A stretch of 64,000 nucleotides of DNA from PKWO01 sp036384915 (GCA_036384915.1 DASVLJ010000047.1:23632-87631), one strand, 5' to 3'. Shown: positions 7,601-20,900, counted from the first letter of the stretch. The notes: generated by a model not told the origin, from the sequence alone. Numbers and translations: made by a program.

Positions 7601-7842
7601 CGGCTGCTGAATATGACGATAACTGGACGGAGTTCTTCCTTGGGGTTTCCCCGATTTGCAACGACTGCCGTATAGGTTTCTCCGTCGATCTTGCCTTGCG
7701 AATACTGTAAGGTCACGTCTGAGTTTTTGAGGTTTTGATATAACCATGCCGGGTCGCTGGCCGCGTGAGCAACAGCGGCAAAGAAAATCAAGAATAAGGC
7801 GGCGATTCCTTTCGCTTTGATAGGCACGGCTTTAATGCTCAT
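7477..7842 (-). pseudogene. Truncated periplasmic protein gene, 5' part intact
   Basis: From the ATG at 7842 (a GTG at 7848 is alternative) the product begins with a clear Sec signal peptide: Lys residues, a hydrophobic core (GIAALFLIFFAAV) and an AHA-A cleavage site near residue 28. About 50 plausible mature residues follow (NLKNSDVTLQYSQGK, ETYTAVVANRGNP, RPVIVIFSSRDLWRSL). The remaining ~34 codons run antisense to the helical-repeat fragment and look random. The original 3' end therefore appears to have been replaced at a junction near 7590. Function unknown. Confidence 0.5.
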
Positions 7843-7930
7843 GATCACTTTGTCTTATCGCGCCCAAAATCTAGGCAGAACAGGGTAAACCCCACCGGGT
7901 CAATTTTCAGCGTGCATTTACCCCTTTTGG

Positions 7931-8707
7931 TCAAAACTCCTCAATGCACTTCAATGCCTGTTTGGACAGCGTCTTCCAGCGCAAATAGCTGCGATTCGAT
8001 GTGGTACCCCACTCTTTTTGCCTTCCGGTTAGGAAGTTGATGCTAGTGAAGGAAGTGTCGCTCTTGGTGTCGCTCTCCCGAGAGTCGTAACCGATCTCTT
8101 GAAAACACGTGCCCCGGTAGCGGAATGTGAAAGTTTCGGTGACGGTATTCCAATCCTGCTCGGCGCCGTGATCCAAAGTCAGCATAATGTTTCCACGAGC
8201 AATAAGCACGTCTTTAAGCGGGTCCCATGCGTTGACCAAACTGCTATCCGGAACCGGTAAGCCCTCCCGTGGAATCAAAGTACGGCTGTCAACCACCAAG
8301 GAATAAGATTCCGGCGCTTTCTTATGGAAAGCCACGACAAAAATGCGAGGATTGGTATCAAAGGGAACACGACAGCCGCCCGCTGTGACCGACACAATAT
8401 TGCGCGGATTGGTTTTACGTAAAACCATAACCACGTCGGCATCCCCATCGTTGTCGAGGTCCCCCTCGAGTTTCTTTTCGACTCGCCATCCAACGGGAAC
8501 AAAGCCTTCTGGGGTAGCTGACGACTTGGGCAAAGTCGGATAGTTGCCGTCGTCAACCGGCATCGCTGTAACAGTAGGGCCCGGTGCGCCCGAGTTTCCA
8601 CATTCGGAGTTCGTTGCTTGTGCAAACGAGTCGCCGGTGCCAATACAAAGAATCAATATGGTCGCAATGCTTGAGACCAAGCGACACATATATGTAAGCG
8701 CTTGCAA
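7931..8707 (-). CDS. Secreted protein with an FG-GAP/VCBS-like Ca-binding loop
   Basis: 258 residues. The TTG at 8707 has an AAAGGAAG Shine-Dalgarno close upstream; the in-frame ATG at 8689 (residue 7) lacks one, so TTG is slightly preferred. The signal peptide has core LVSSIATILILCIGT and cleavage after DSFA near residue 29. In the mature part, EGDLDNDGDADVVMVLR (about residues 81-97) is the D-x-D-x-D-G-x-x-D calcium loop of FG-GAP/VCBS repeats, present once. The rest is strand-rich with three or four cysteines, consistent with a periplasmic or extracellular protein. It follows the giant gene on the same strand after a 213-bp gap containing a terminator hairpin, so it is probably transcribed separately. 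Function unknown. Confidence 0.75.
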   Translation of the reverse strand: MQALTYMCRLVSSIATILILCIGTGDSFAQATNSECGNSGAPGPTVTAMPVDDGNYPTLPKSSATPEGFVPVGWRVEKKLEGDLDNDGDADVVMVLRKTNPRNIVSVTAGGCRVPFDTNPRIFVVAFHKKAPESYSLVVDSRTLIPREGLPVPDSSLVNAWDPLKDVLIARGNIMLTLDHGAEQDWNTVTETFTFRYRGTCFQEIGYDSRESDTKSDTSFTSINFLTGRQKEWGTTSNRSYLRWKTLSKQALKCIEEF

Positions 8708-8865
8708 GGGCTTCCTTTCAAATCTAAATTTGAATCAAAATACGCGAGGTCGCAAAAATGCAATGTTACGTTCGGAACTCGCGTTCGGAACAATACGCTT
8801 TCGTCAGTATGTCAGCATCTTGGGAACTACGTAAGCTCCCCGCACGAACTCAACAATAAGACGGT

Positions 8866-8897
8866 GAAGCCGAGCTGCTAAACAGCGGCTCGGCTTC
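8866..8897 (-). terminator. Probable terminator hairpin after the giant gene
   Basis: GAAGCCGAGC (8866-8875) and GCTCGGCTTC (8888-8897) are perfect 10-bp complements, extended inward by GCT/AGC with a short loop. The hairpin sits 24 bp past the stop of the giant minus-strand gene. The T-tract after it is poor on the minus strand, so efficiency is uncertain. The rest of 8708-8920 shows no gene. Confidence 0.6.
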
Positions 8898-8920
8898 CAA
8901 CGCGCTTGCCACGCTAAATG

Positions 8921-11900
8921 TTACTTACCGCTTCCAATCTCATTCCGCAACGCCACTCCCACCTGCTGGCTAAGATTCTCCAACAAGCTCTCAAGCGAAG
9001 CGCCAAGCTGTTTGGCATTGAGCTGCTGCCCAGCCGTTGAGTTCGACGAATTTGCACCGCCCGGCACCACGATAGCATAGCTGGAGGCCACCGGCACCAA
9101 GGCGCTGGCCACCACGCTGCCTGTTGACGACGCGATCGATTGCGTCGTTGCCTGGCTATTGGCATAGCTGACGTAGGGATTCACACCAGCTGGCGTCGCG
9201 CAAGCCTGGCCCGACAGCAGTTGCACCGTCACGTTCTTGGCGATGCTGGCCATGGAACCGTTGGCCGGTTCGACGCTGGTGGCGACCACTTGCAGGTTGA
9301 TGGTGCCGCTGCCATTGCTGCCGCCGTCGTCATCATCGCCACAGTCACCGTTGTTGTAACCGTTCGGCGCCGTCAAGCTCAAGCTGTTGAGGTTCCAACC
9401 GCTGACGTTGATCACCTGTCCGCTCGCGGTGACGGTCGCGCTGTTCTTGCCGTCGGTCACCGTGGCACCGACCGGCAAGCCGACCAGGGTGGTTTCGAGG
9501 TCGCCCATGTCGGTGGCGGCCAACTGGTCGCTGATCTTGGGCAAGGCGATTGCGCTGCCGGCGAAGCCGTACACCGTGCTGGCGCTCTCGGGCAGGGTTT
9601 CTACCAGGTTCAAGGCATCGATCATGGCGCCGCGTGGCGTGCTGGTGTTGGTGCCGTTAATCAATTGCACGCTCAAGGTGTGGCTGGCGCCATCACCCTG
9701 GAAGCTGTAGCTCAGGGCTTGCCAGTTCAACCCGTTCGTGCTGGTGTTGCTGTAGGTGCCCAGCAAGGTACCGTCGAGGTAGACGCCGATCTGGGTGTTG
9801 GCGCTGGTCAGGCCGAGTTGGCCGGCATAGTCCAGGGTGAAGGTGTACTTCGCCCCGGCGATGGTGTTGACGCTTTGTGCGATGCCCGGCGCCTGGTATT
9901 TGCTGCCGACACCATTGGTGAGCCCCAGCCATTCCTGCCCTGCCCCGCTGGCGTCGTTCACGCTTTGGTATTTGCCTTGGGCGTTTTGCATGAGGTCGCC
10001 ATTGCCCCAGATTTCGAAGGCGGGATCCTTGCCCTTGGCCACAGGCATTGTATGCCAACCGGCGAAGCTGGTGGTGTCGAGCACGGTGGCACTGTAGGTA
10101 GTGTCGCACACGCCTTCCCAACTGGTGGCAATCAAGCTGCGGCTGACGCTGGTGCCCGGCGGATTGAGCGTGAGGCTGGGCGTCTGGGCCAGGGCGTTGA
10201 CTTGCACCGTGAGGGCTTGGCTGACACTGGCTTTGCTGCCGCCCACGGTTTCGGCCGCCGTGGCGGTGGCCTGCAGGGTCAGCGTGCCGCTGTAGCCGGC
10301 TGGCGGGGTGATGGCCAGCTTGGCAGTGTTCCAGCCGCTGATGTCGACGCTCGGGTTGGCCGCCGTGGTGGTGACGCTGTGGGTGCCGTCACTCAGGGTC
10401 GTACCCACCGGCATGCCGGAGAGGACGAGGTCCAGCGTTTCGGAGCCGTCGGTGTCGACCAGGGCCGCGCTGATGCTTTGCAAGGCAATGGTCGAGCCCT
10501 GGTTGCCGACGTTGTCGGTCTGGGTCTGGTTGAGTGCGATGTTGTCGAGCATCGTGCCGCTGCTGCCTTCGTCATCGTAGCCATCATAGCGGCCATCGCC
10601 CTCCTGGCCGTTTCTCGCGGCGACGATGCTGATGATTTGCGTGCCGCCGCTGCCGGTAAAGCTGATGTTGGCGTGCTGCCAGTTGAGCGCGCTGTTCGGG
10701 CTGGTTGGGTCGTAGGTGGCAATGATCTTACCGTCGAGCAAGACGTTGACGGCACTGCTGGTGGCACCGAGGCTGCCGGCCAGGTCGAACGAGAGCGAGT
10801 AGGCGGCGCCGGCCACGGTATTGACCTGGCGCGTGATGCCGAAGGTTGGGCCCTGGTCGTAGTCGTAACCGTATCCGGTATTGCTCAGTTCGAGGAATTT
10901 GCTGCCATCACCGGAAGCGGCACTGACCGTATAGCTCTTGCCGTTGGCCGCGTCCATCTGGTCGCCGCTGGCCCAGACTTCGAAGCCGCTGTCGTCACCG
11001 TCGTCACTGTTGCCACAGAAGTCGTCGCCATTGGAAACGACGCTCCAGCCGTCGAGCGTACTGCTGGTGACGAACACGGGTTGCTTGTTGCTCGAGCCTG
11101 GCGCGTCTTCAAAGCCGCTGTCGAACAGTTGGGTGGTCGTGCTGGTGGCACCCAGGGTCAGGGTCGGGGCGGTAGCCACCGCGGTGATGTCGATGTTGAC
11201 CAGGGCGGGGTTGCTGCTTTGCACGCCGTCGGTGACGGTGTAACCGAAAGCGGCATAGGTCTGGTGCATGTTGCCGTAGCCGGTGAGGCTGTAGCCCGGA
11301 CCGCCCGAGGCGTATTGCGCTGGAACGAAGCGCAGGTTGCCTGCCGCAATCGATGCCTGGCTGAAGCTCGCGCCCACGGCCACCGCCGTCCATTGGCCGT
11401 TGACCAGGCTTTGCAGCTGGCCGGCGGCGGGCAAGGCGCCGATGACGACGGCGAGCGGGTCGTTGTTAACGTCGCTGACCGCGAAATTACCCCAGGTGAA
11501 GACAATCGGGGTGTTTTCTGTGCCGGTGACGGTCGAGTTGGCGGCCGTCGGGGCGATTTCGACCTTGTTCACGTTCAACGTGACGGTGGCGACATTGGAG
11601 CTGTCTATACCGTCACTGACCGAGTAGGTGAACGTGTCGGTGCCATAGAAGTATTGGTTCGGTGTGTAGGTCCAGGTGCCGTCGGCGTTGACTGTGATCT
11701 TGCCGTGCGCCGGTTGCGTGACGACCGAGGCAGTCAACGGATCGCCGTTGACGTCCGTAGCTGCCGCCAGCGGCTTCAGGACCGTGTTGCCATCTTCGTC
11801 CAAGCTGGCGCTGCTGTTAGCCAGCGTCGGCGCAATTTCCACCTTGGCGACGTTGAGCGTTACCGTGGCTACGTTCGAGTTGTCGGTGCCGTCGCTCACG

Positions 11901-14900
11901 ATGTAGGTGAAGGTATCGGTGCCGTAGAAGTAACCAGTTGGGGTGTAGGTCCACGTGCCATCGGCGTTTTGCGTGACGGTGCCGTGGGCCGGGCCGGCGA
12001 CGATGCTTGCGGTCAGCGGATCGCCGTTGACGTCCGTGGCGTTGTTCAACGGATTGAGCGTGGTGCTGCCCAGTTCGTTCAGGTTTGCACTGCTGTCGGT
12101 CAATGTCGGCGCAATTTCCACCTTCGCGACGTTCAGCGTCACCGTTGCCACGTTCGAGTTGTCGGTGCCGTCGTTGACCACGTAGCTGAAGCTATCAGTG
12201 CCGTAGAAGTAGCCCGTCGGCGTGTAGGTCCACGTGCCGTCAGCGTTTTGCGTGACGATACCGTGGGCCGGGCCGGTGACGATGCTTGCTGCCAGCGGGT
12301 CGCCGTTGACGTCGGTGGCGTTGGCCAACGGGTTGAGCGTGGTGCTGCCCAACTCGTTCAGGTTGGCACTGCCGTTAACCAGCGTCGGCGCAATCTCGAC
12401 CTTCGCGACGTTCAGCGTTACCGTTGCCACGTTCGAGTTGTCGGTGCCGTCGTTGACCACGTAGCTGAACGTGTCAGTACCATAGGAGTAGCCCGTTGGC
12501 GTGTAGGTCCAGGTGCCGTCGGCGTTTTGAGTAACGGTGCCGTGGGTCGGGCCGGCGACGATGCTTGCGGTCAGCGGATCGCCGTTGACGTCAGTGGCGT
12601 TGGCCAACGGGTTGAGCGTGGTGCTGCCCAGTTCGTTCAAGCTGGCGCTGCTGTTGGCCAGCGTCGGGGCAATCTCGACCTTGGCGACGTTGAGCGTGAC
12701 CGTGGCCACGTTCGAGTTGTCGGTGCCGTCATTGACCACGTAGCTGAACGTATCGGTTCCGTAGAAGTAGCCCGTTGGCGTGTAGGTCCAGGTGCCGTCA
12801 GCGTTTTGCGTGACGGTGCCGTGGGCCGGGCCGGTGACGATGCTTGCTGTCAGCGAGTCGCCGTTGACGTCGGTGGCGTTGGCCAACGGGTCGAGCGTGG
12901 TGCTGCCCAGTTCGTTCAGGTTGGCGCTGCCGTTCGCCAAGGTCGGTGCAATTTCCACCTTAGCGACGTTCAGCGTGACCGTAGCGACGTTCGAATTGTC
13001 GGTGCCGTCGTTGACCACATAGGTGAATGTGTCAGTGCCGTAGAAGTAACCTGTCGGCGTATAGGTCCACGTGCCGTCAGCGTTTTGCGTGACAGTGCCG
13101 TGGGCCGGGCCGGCGACGATGCTTGCTGCCAGCGGGTCGCCGTTGACGTCGGTGGCGTTGGCCAACGGGTAGAGCGTGGTGCTGCCCAACTCGTTGAGGT
13201 TAGCGCTGCTGTTGGCCAGCGTCGGAGCAATCTCTACCTTGGCGACGTTGAGCGTCACCGTGGCCACGTTCGAGTTGTCGGTGCCATCGTTGACCACGTA
13301 GCTGAAGCTATCAGTACCGTAGAAGTAACCCGTCGGCGTGTAGGTCCACGTGCCGTCAGGGTTTTGCGTGACGGTACCGTGGGCCGGGCCGGCGACGATG
13401 CTTGCGGTCAGCGGATCGCCGTTGACATCGGTGGCGTTGGCCAACGGGTTGAGCGTGGTGCTGCCCAGTTCGTTCAGGTTTGCACTGCTGTTGGCCAGCG
13501 TCGGGGCGATCTCGACCTTGGCGACGTTGAGCGTCACCGTCGCGACGTTCGAGTTGTCGGTGCCATCGTTGACGACGTAGGTGAACGTGTCGGTGCCGTA
13601 GAAGTAACCCGTCGGAGTGTAGGTCCAAGTACCGTCGGCGTTTTGCGTGACAGTGCCGTGGGCCGGGCCGGCGACGATGCTTGCGGTCAGCGGGTCGCCG
13701 TTGACGTCGGTAGCGTTGGCCAACGGGTTGAGCGTGGTGCTGCCCAACTCGTTGAGGTTGGCGCTGCTGTTGGCCAGCGTCGGGGCGATCTCGACCTTGG
13801 CGACGTTGAGCGTCACCGTGGCCACGTTCGAGTTGTCGGTGCCGTCGTTGACCACGTAGCTGAACGTATCGGTTCCGTAGAAGTAGCCCGTTGGCGTGTA
13901 GGTCCAGGTGCCGTCGGCGTTTTGCGTGACGGTGCCGTGGGTCGGCCCGGTGACGATGCTTGCGGTCAGCGGATCGCCGTTGACGTCGGTGGCGTTGGCC
14001 AACGGATTGAGCGTGGTGCTGCCCAGTTCGTTCAGGTTGGCGCTGCTGTTGACCAGCGTCGGGGCGATTTCGACCTTGTTCACATTCAGCGTCACAGTTG
14101 CGACGTTGGAAGTGTCCGTGCCGTCGCTTACCGTGTAGCTGAATGTGTCAGTGCCGAAGAAGTACTGATTCGGCGTATAAGTCCAGGTGCCGTCGGCGTT
14201 GACCGTGATCGTGCCGTGATTTGGCTGACTGACCACCGAAGCGGTCAGCGGATCGCCATTGACATCGGTGGCTGCTGCCAGCGGGTTCAGGACCGTGCTG
14301 CTGTCTTCGTTCAGCGTGGCGCTGCTGTTGACCAGCATTGGAGCGATTTCGACCTTGGCGACATTGAGCGTGACCGTGGCGACGTTCGAATTGTCAGTGC
14401 CGTCGTTTACCACATAGGTAAACGTATCGGCGCCGTAGAAGTAACCAGTCGGGGTATAGGTCCAGGTGCCGTCGGCATTTTGCGTGACGGTGCCGTGGGC
14501 CGGGCCGGTGACGATACTTGCCGTCAGCGCGTCGCCGTTGACGTCGGTGGCGTTGGTCAGCGGGTTGAGCGTAGTGCTGCCCAGTTCGTTCAGGTTGGCG
14601 CTGCTGTCGACCAAGGTCGGGGCGATTTCGATCTTGTTGACGCTCAGCGTGACCGTGGCGACATTGGACGTATCCGTGCCGTCGCTGACCGTGTAGCTGA
14701 ACGTATCCGTGCCATAGAAATACTGGTTCGGCGTGTAGGTCCAGGTGCCATCAGCGTTGACGGTGATCGTGCCGTGGGCCGGCTGGTTCACTACTGTGGC
14801 CGTGAGCGGGTCGCCGTTGACGTCTGTGGCTGCAGCCAGCGGATTCAAGACGGTGCCAGCGTCTTCGTCCAATGTGGCGCTGCTGTCGGTCAAGGTCGGG

Positions 14901-17900
14901 GCGATCTCCACCTTGGCTACGTTCAGGGTCACGGTGGCGACATTGGAATTGTCGGTGCCGTCGTTGACCATATAGGTGAACGTGTCGGTGCCGTAGAAAT
15001 AACCCGTTGGGGTGTAGGTCCACGTGCCGTCGGCGTTTTGCGTAACCGTGCCGTGGGCCGGGCCCGTGACGATGCTTGCCGTCAGCGGGTCGCCATTGAC
15101 GTCGGTAGCGTTGGCCAGCGGGTTGAGCGTGGTGCTGCCCAACTCATTGAGGTTGGCGCTGCTGTCGGTGAGCGTCGGGGCGATTTCGACCTTGGCGACG
15201 TTGATGTTCAGCGTCGCTTGTTGCGAGCTGAGGTAGGCGTCGTTCAGGACGAAGTTGAGCGAATCGCTGCCGTAGTAGTACTGGTCCGGGGTGTAGGTCC
15301 AAGTGCCGTCGGCGTTTTGCGTCAGGCTGCCATGGGTCGGCTGGCTGGTGATGCTGGCCGTCATGGAGTTGCCGTCGATGTCGGTGCCGAATTGGCTGAA
15401 ATCGATCAGCAGGCTGCCGTCTTCCTGGACCTGCACTGCCCCACCTTGCGCGACCGGGGCGTGGTGCGCCGGTTGCACGGTGAAGCTGTAGATGACAGGC
15501 GTGGAGTTGGCCATGCCGTCGGCGACGTGGTAGACCAATTGGTCGGCGCCAACGTAGCTGCTGTTGGGCGTGTAGGTCCAGGTGCCGTCGGGGTTGACGA
15601 CGAGGGTGCCATCGGCAGGCGGCGTGTCGAGCACTGCCGTCATGGGGTTGCCGTTGATGTCGGCGGCACCGGCCAGCGGGTCGAAGGTGTAGCGCTTGCC
15701 GGCTGTCACGGTGGCGCTTGGGGTGCTGTTGCCTGCCGTGGGCGGATAGGCGACTTCGTTGACCGACAGGCTGACGGTGGCGACGTTGGAGGTTTCGCCG
15801 TCGACGGTGTAGGTGTATTGGAAGCTGTCTGCGCCGAAGTAATGCGTATTGGGCGTGTAGGTCAGCGTGCCGTCGGCGTTTTGCGTCAGGGTGCCGTGGG
15901 CTGGCTGATTCACGACTTGCAATACCGGCGTGGCGCCCGAACCGGTCGGGTCGGCCGACACGGGGTTGAGCGTAACGCTGGCGTCTTCGTTGGTGGCGGC
16001 GTTCTGATCAAGAGCGATCGGGTGCTGCACCAGTTCGACGTTGGAGATCGTGACCTGGCTTTGGGTGTTGCCGAAGCCGGCCAGGTCGAACGACAAGGTC
16101 GCGGGGGTGGCGGTGACGCTGCCGTCGGTCAGCGCGTTTTGCAGGTCGACGATGTAGGTCGTGCTGCCGTCGGCGTTGCTGACGGTGGTAACCGACGACG
16201 CCTTGCTGGTGGTGCCGTCGGCCTGGATGTTGAGCAGGCCGTCGGTGTTGCTCAAGCCGTCGGTGCCGACCAGGCTGGTGTTGCTGTTGATGCCGTCCAG
16301 GCCGACGTCGAAGGTGTCTTCCGGCTGGTTGGCTGCACCGGCTTGCAGGCCGTTCGTTATTGTGAATTCGAGGTAGCGGTCGGTGCTATCGATGTTGAAC
16401 GATTGCGACAGTTGGGCGTCAGCGGAGGTGCTGTTCTTGAGCGTGACCGTACCGCTTCCCGATGTAACACCACCGTACATGTTCCAATCCGCTGTTCCTC
16501 CAGCGAAATTGCCATCCAAGAGCGTTGCGGCAACGGTATCTTGATATTGAGCCGTGGCGGAATTTGCCCCGGCAGATTCCGACGGGGGAATGGTTAGCGT
16601 TTGCCCAGACAAGCTACCGGCGGCCGACGTTGCGGTGCCGGCACCAAGCTGCAGACCTTCAGCTTGCAATGCCGCGATATCTCCCGCGCCAGGCAAGCGA
16701 CGCAAACCGGGCGTCAGTACCTGATCCATGATGTCGTCGGGATTGCTGTCGTCTGGGAGGCCCAATACGTGCCCCAATTCGTGGATCATGACGGTCAACA
16801 AGTCCAATTTGCCGTCGGCTGCGCTGCCAGCTGCGGCTTGGAATTCGTTGGGAACGCTGGTCGGAAGGAAGTCGGCATCTGCCTCGGAGCTGACATACCA
16901 GCCCCAACCTGCGCCATCAGGCGACAGCGTGATTTGGTTGCCGACAGTTTGGCCCGCCACGCCGGTTGCCAATGCACCGATGCCGACAGAAACGTTGTCG
17001 AAGGCCGAAGCCGGCACGCCTGCGCTTTGCCAATATTGTTCCGCACTGGCCAACTCGGCATTGGCATCGTCTTGCGTCAAGGCTGAGGCCGAATTGGCTC
17101 CCTCTGCCGCGACGTCCTGAGGTGGGGCGATCGTGACCATGGCCGGTGCCCGCAAATTGATCTGGAACGTACTTGCGTCGGGTTGCAGCGGCGCCGCATC
17201 GATTCCCAGTTGATCCAGCACGTCCCGAATATTTTGGTAGCTGTTGCCGGCGTTTGTTATCTGTGTGTGAAGGGCAGCGTAGTCCGTCAGGAAAGCGCTT
17301 TCGCGATCAGACCATCCGTTCGGCATCCCGGTCGTTGCCGTGGCATTGGCAAATGCAATCCCATTGATCTTTGCCGCGACCGTGAAAAAAGCTCCCGCGT
17401 TGGCGTAGTACACGTGGGCAGTATTATGGTGTGGAGCCGGCAGCGGTGCCGACAAATGTGCAGGGTTACCGTCAGCCGTCCAATAGCGCTGACCTGAGCC
17501 ACTTGTTGATGCAACCCAAGAGTTGTGGTCGTTGGGCGCCACAACACTCATGGTCTGCGACAGATCACCTTTCTCATGCTTGAAATACTCCCCGGCTGTA
17601 AATGCCGCCAATTGCGGATCCTCACCAACCAGATCAGGGTGCGCAACGATATCCAGGAGGCTATTGGCCGGGATAGCATTCAATGAGTAAATGGCGCCGG
17701 TCAAGTCGGTATTTATTTGGGCTCTGGTTCTCTGATATTGCCCTTTCTTCGTTATTTGCATCAACCCCCTACCGCGATAATTATAAGGATCGCCGCTATT
17801 GGCATCACCATTTCCATCACTGTTGGCATAATGCGAATTGTCGTAGGCCACGGTAGTCCCTTCGAACAGCGCAGTAAGCCCCCCCGTTTCAACCTTCACA

Positions 17901-20900
17901 TTCGCTAAAAACGCGGCTATTGCCGGCTTCGACGTGATGCCGTAGTACTGCATCGCATCTTGCACATAAGGCAGCCACGTCGCTGCCAGTGAGGTTGAAA
18001 TTCCCATTGCCGTAGCTAGTTGCTGCACGGATATGATGCTGGCGGTTCCGACATATACGGACTGGACTAGGTCGGTCGGGAAGTTCTGGCCTTGCACCGA
18101 GGTTTGCACGCCGCTGCCAAAAAGCGCCGCTCTTATCTGCGCCGTCTCTGTGGAATTGGTTCCGCTCGTGATGTTCAAATTCGCCCATGACTGATCCGCC
18201 GTGCTGCCACCGGACGTGTCTTTCAGCGTAGAGGTAAAGAAGGAAGCGATCTGTTGCGCGACATTCTGCTCGGCATCGGTATTTGCGGTATTCGTCAGGT
18301 TTTTCGTTATTGCGGCAGTTGCGTCAGCCGGATTAGTCCAGCCATTATTTACATCCACGCCAGGGTGGCCGATGGTGCTCGTCGTGGACGCTTGAATTGC
18401 CGCCGAAAGTTGGTCGGCGATGCCTACATCCAGGCCCATGCCGAGTTCCGCCGTGTTTGCCGTCCCTTGCACGTAGGTTGGATCGCCGGTCCCAGCAAAT
18501 TGGAGAGACCCGGCGCCTGCCGGCAATGCAAGAGAGGCAGCCTGCGCCAGATCGAATTCCCAACTGGTTCCGTACAAATTGAGGTTTCCCGGCAAGACGC
18601 CATTCTTGGGCAAGGTGCTGGAAACCGTCCATTTGGTCAGCAGCGGATTCATCTTGTACGTGACGGTTCCGTTCGCACTCGGCGAACTTTCGGACGCAAA
18701 CTGCACCCAATGGGGGGCATTATAGGCATTCAACCAGGCTACGGTGTTGTCGTTCGTCGCCGCCAAGGTATCGTATGTGAATGAATTGACTTTCGCGCCA
18801 AGAGTGCCAAACGTTGTTGACGCATCGGTGAAGCTGGAATTATTGAGTTGCTTCGCCGCCGTCTTGTAAGCCGCCCCAAGGGCTTGGCTGCTTGCTTGTT
18901 GTGCAGCCACCCCAGCACCGCCACCTCCGGTATAAACCGTCTGCAGTGCGCCAGAGAAATCCATTGCCAGGGTGGTATTCGATCCGCCCGTGACGTACAT
19001 GTCGTCCCCGGCGCCGCTCGTTATGCCGCCGCTGGTTTTAGCCGTCGGTCCATTCGGATTCCCGACGTTCACGTCCTTCTGGAACAATTGAAGCGCGGTC
19101 GCAAGCTGCGTATTCCAAACACCGTTCACTGCGTAATCGTTGGCATCGGCTGAGGTGCCCGCGATTGCGCCCTTGGCATAGTACCCAAGATAGCCCAGAC
19201 GTTGCTGCACGCGGTATACGTCCAACGGGTTGTTGGTGCTGCTCTTCCCAACGGCACCAATCAACTGGAAGGCGCTGTACCCTGGATTGGTTATCGGCCG
19301 GTCGCCGATATAGGTGGAGCCGGAAGCTTTCGTGTAATCGGCTACGGTCAGTTGCAACGTAATCCCCGCCCGCAGATCGGCCAGCGCTGCCGATTGGGCC
19401 GCGGTGGGATTGGCGATGTTGATAAAACCCGGGCCCAGGTTAATGTAGACCTGCTGGGGGCTCAAGGCATTCCCCTGCGACAATTGGGATTCATCAAGCG
19501 TCGGAGCCAGGAACAAGATGCCGTTCTGATTGAACGTCGTTTGCGCTTGTGTCGGATCGTAGGTCAGACCGGCATAGCTGTTTGACGTAGCCGCCTGCAC
19601 CGGCTGGGTGGCACTACCAACCTTTGCAACAATAGGAGTCAAGGTCTTGGATCCTGGAGCGGCCGCTTTCACTATCGTTGCACCGCCCGTAACAACGGTA
19701 CTGTTCAGCGTGAACTGGAAATCGCTGGCCGGAAGATTTGCCAGTGCAGGTGGTAGTTGCTTTTGCAGCAGCGCCACCAGATTCACCTCCGCGATATCTC
19801 CGTAATACATTGTCTGGCCGGGAATGCCTGCGGCCGGCGGCGCATTGGCCGTTTGTGGTTCGGCGGTCGTTGCCATTCCGTAGACAAATCCGGATGTTGT
19901 ATCCGTCTGAAGATTGATCTTCGTTGCCGTAATGTTGATCGGTCGAGGCAGCGGCAAAGCCTGATTTGCTGTGTACTGCGTTTCCGCCGCAGTGATAAGG
20001 TCATTCACATTCCACTCAAGCAAGCCATTTGGCGCCGGTGGCAAAGTAAATCCTGCCGGATTGTCGTAATTCCACTCGCTCGCGATCAGCGTCTTTCCAT
20101 CCGGGGAAAAGCTTAACTGCTGGAAGGCGCCGCCGACCAAGGGCATCGTCGCTCCCAGATATACCGGGTTTGCGCCAAATGGGTTGCGGATGATGCCAAT
20201 CTTGCCTCCGGAAATCTTGCCGGCCAAAGAACCGTCCAAGTAATTGGGGTCTTGGAAGTCGAAGTTGTAATCTGCCACGATGGCATATTGGACCCCGGCT
20301 ACGGTTACCAATACCGGTGATTGCGCACGCTGAATGTTCAACTGGTAAAGATCGTTGTACCGCAGGTACTCCGCGCGTCCCGTTGGTGCACCGTTCATCG
20401 TGACTTGCTTCACCACCGGTACGCCCAGATTGCCGTTCGCGTCGACCGGTATCGTGATCGCATTGAACCCCGCGCTTTGATTGAAAGCGTTGGTCAGCAT
20501 GAAGCACGCCTGATTGTTGGAGACGCCGGCACCGGTAATGAATTGCGGACCCCGGCCGACAACACCGCTGAATGGCACGATGGTAACAGCAGACGCCGCC
20601 GACACCTGGCTTCCTGTTGCCGTCAATTTACTCAAATCGACGACGAAGACATTCCCGGTCGACCGCTGGTAAATTGATGACGCAAGGTTGATTGCTTCAG
20701 TCGGGGCGGTTACGGCCAGATACGGGTGCACGCCGTTCACTACAGCCAGATCGATATAGCCGTAGGGCGCGTTGGCCTTGCCGGAAACTGAGGCGGGAAG
20801 CTGGATTTGTTGTTGCTGCAAGAATTGCGAACTTGTCGGATCAATGTTGATCTGCATAAGACGGCCGGTGCCGTTGGCGTTGCCCGCACTACCTTCGGCG

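Noticed and set aside
11566..15195. Regular repeats that could suggest a CRISPR array
   Set aside because: The period is 279 bp, contiguous, and it encodes a 93-residue protein repeat. There are no short repeats with unique spacers.
9140..16597. 2,485-codon plus-strand ORF over the 3' part of the giant gene
   Set aside because: It is the antisense frame of the repetitive giant gene. Its length follows from the GC-rich, repetitive minus-strand codons, and it has Val/Arg/Gly-rich non-protein-like composition.
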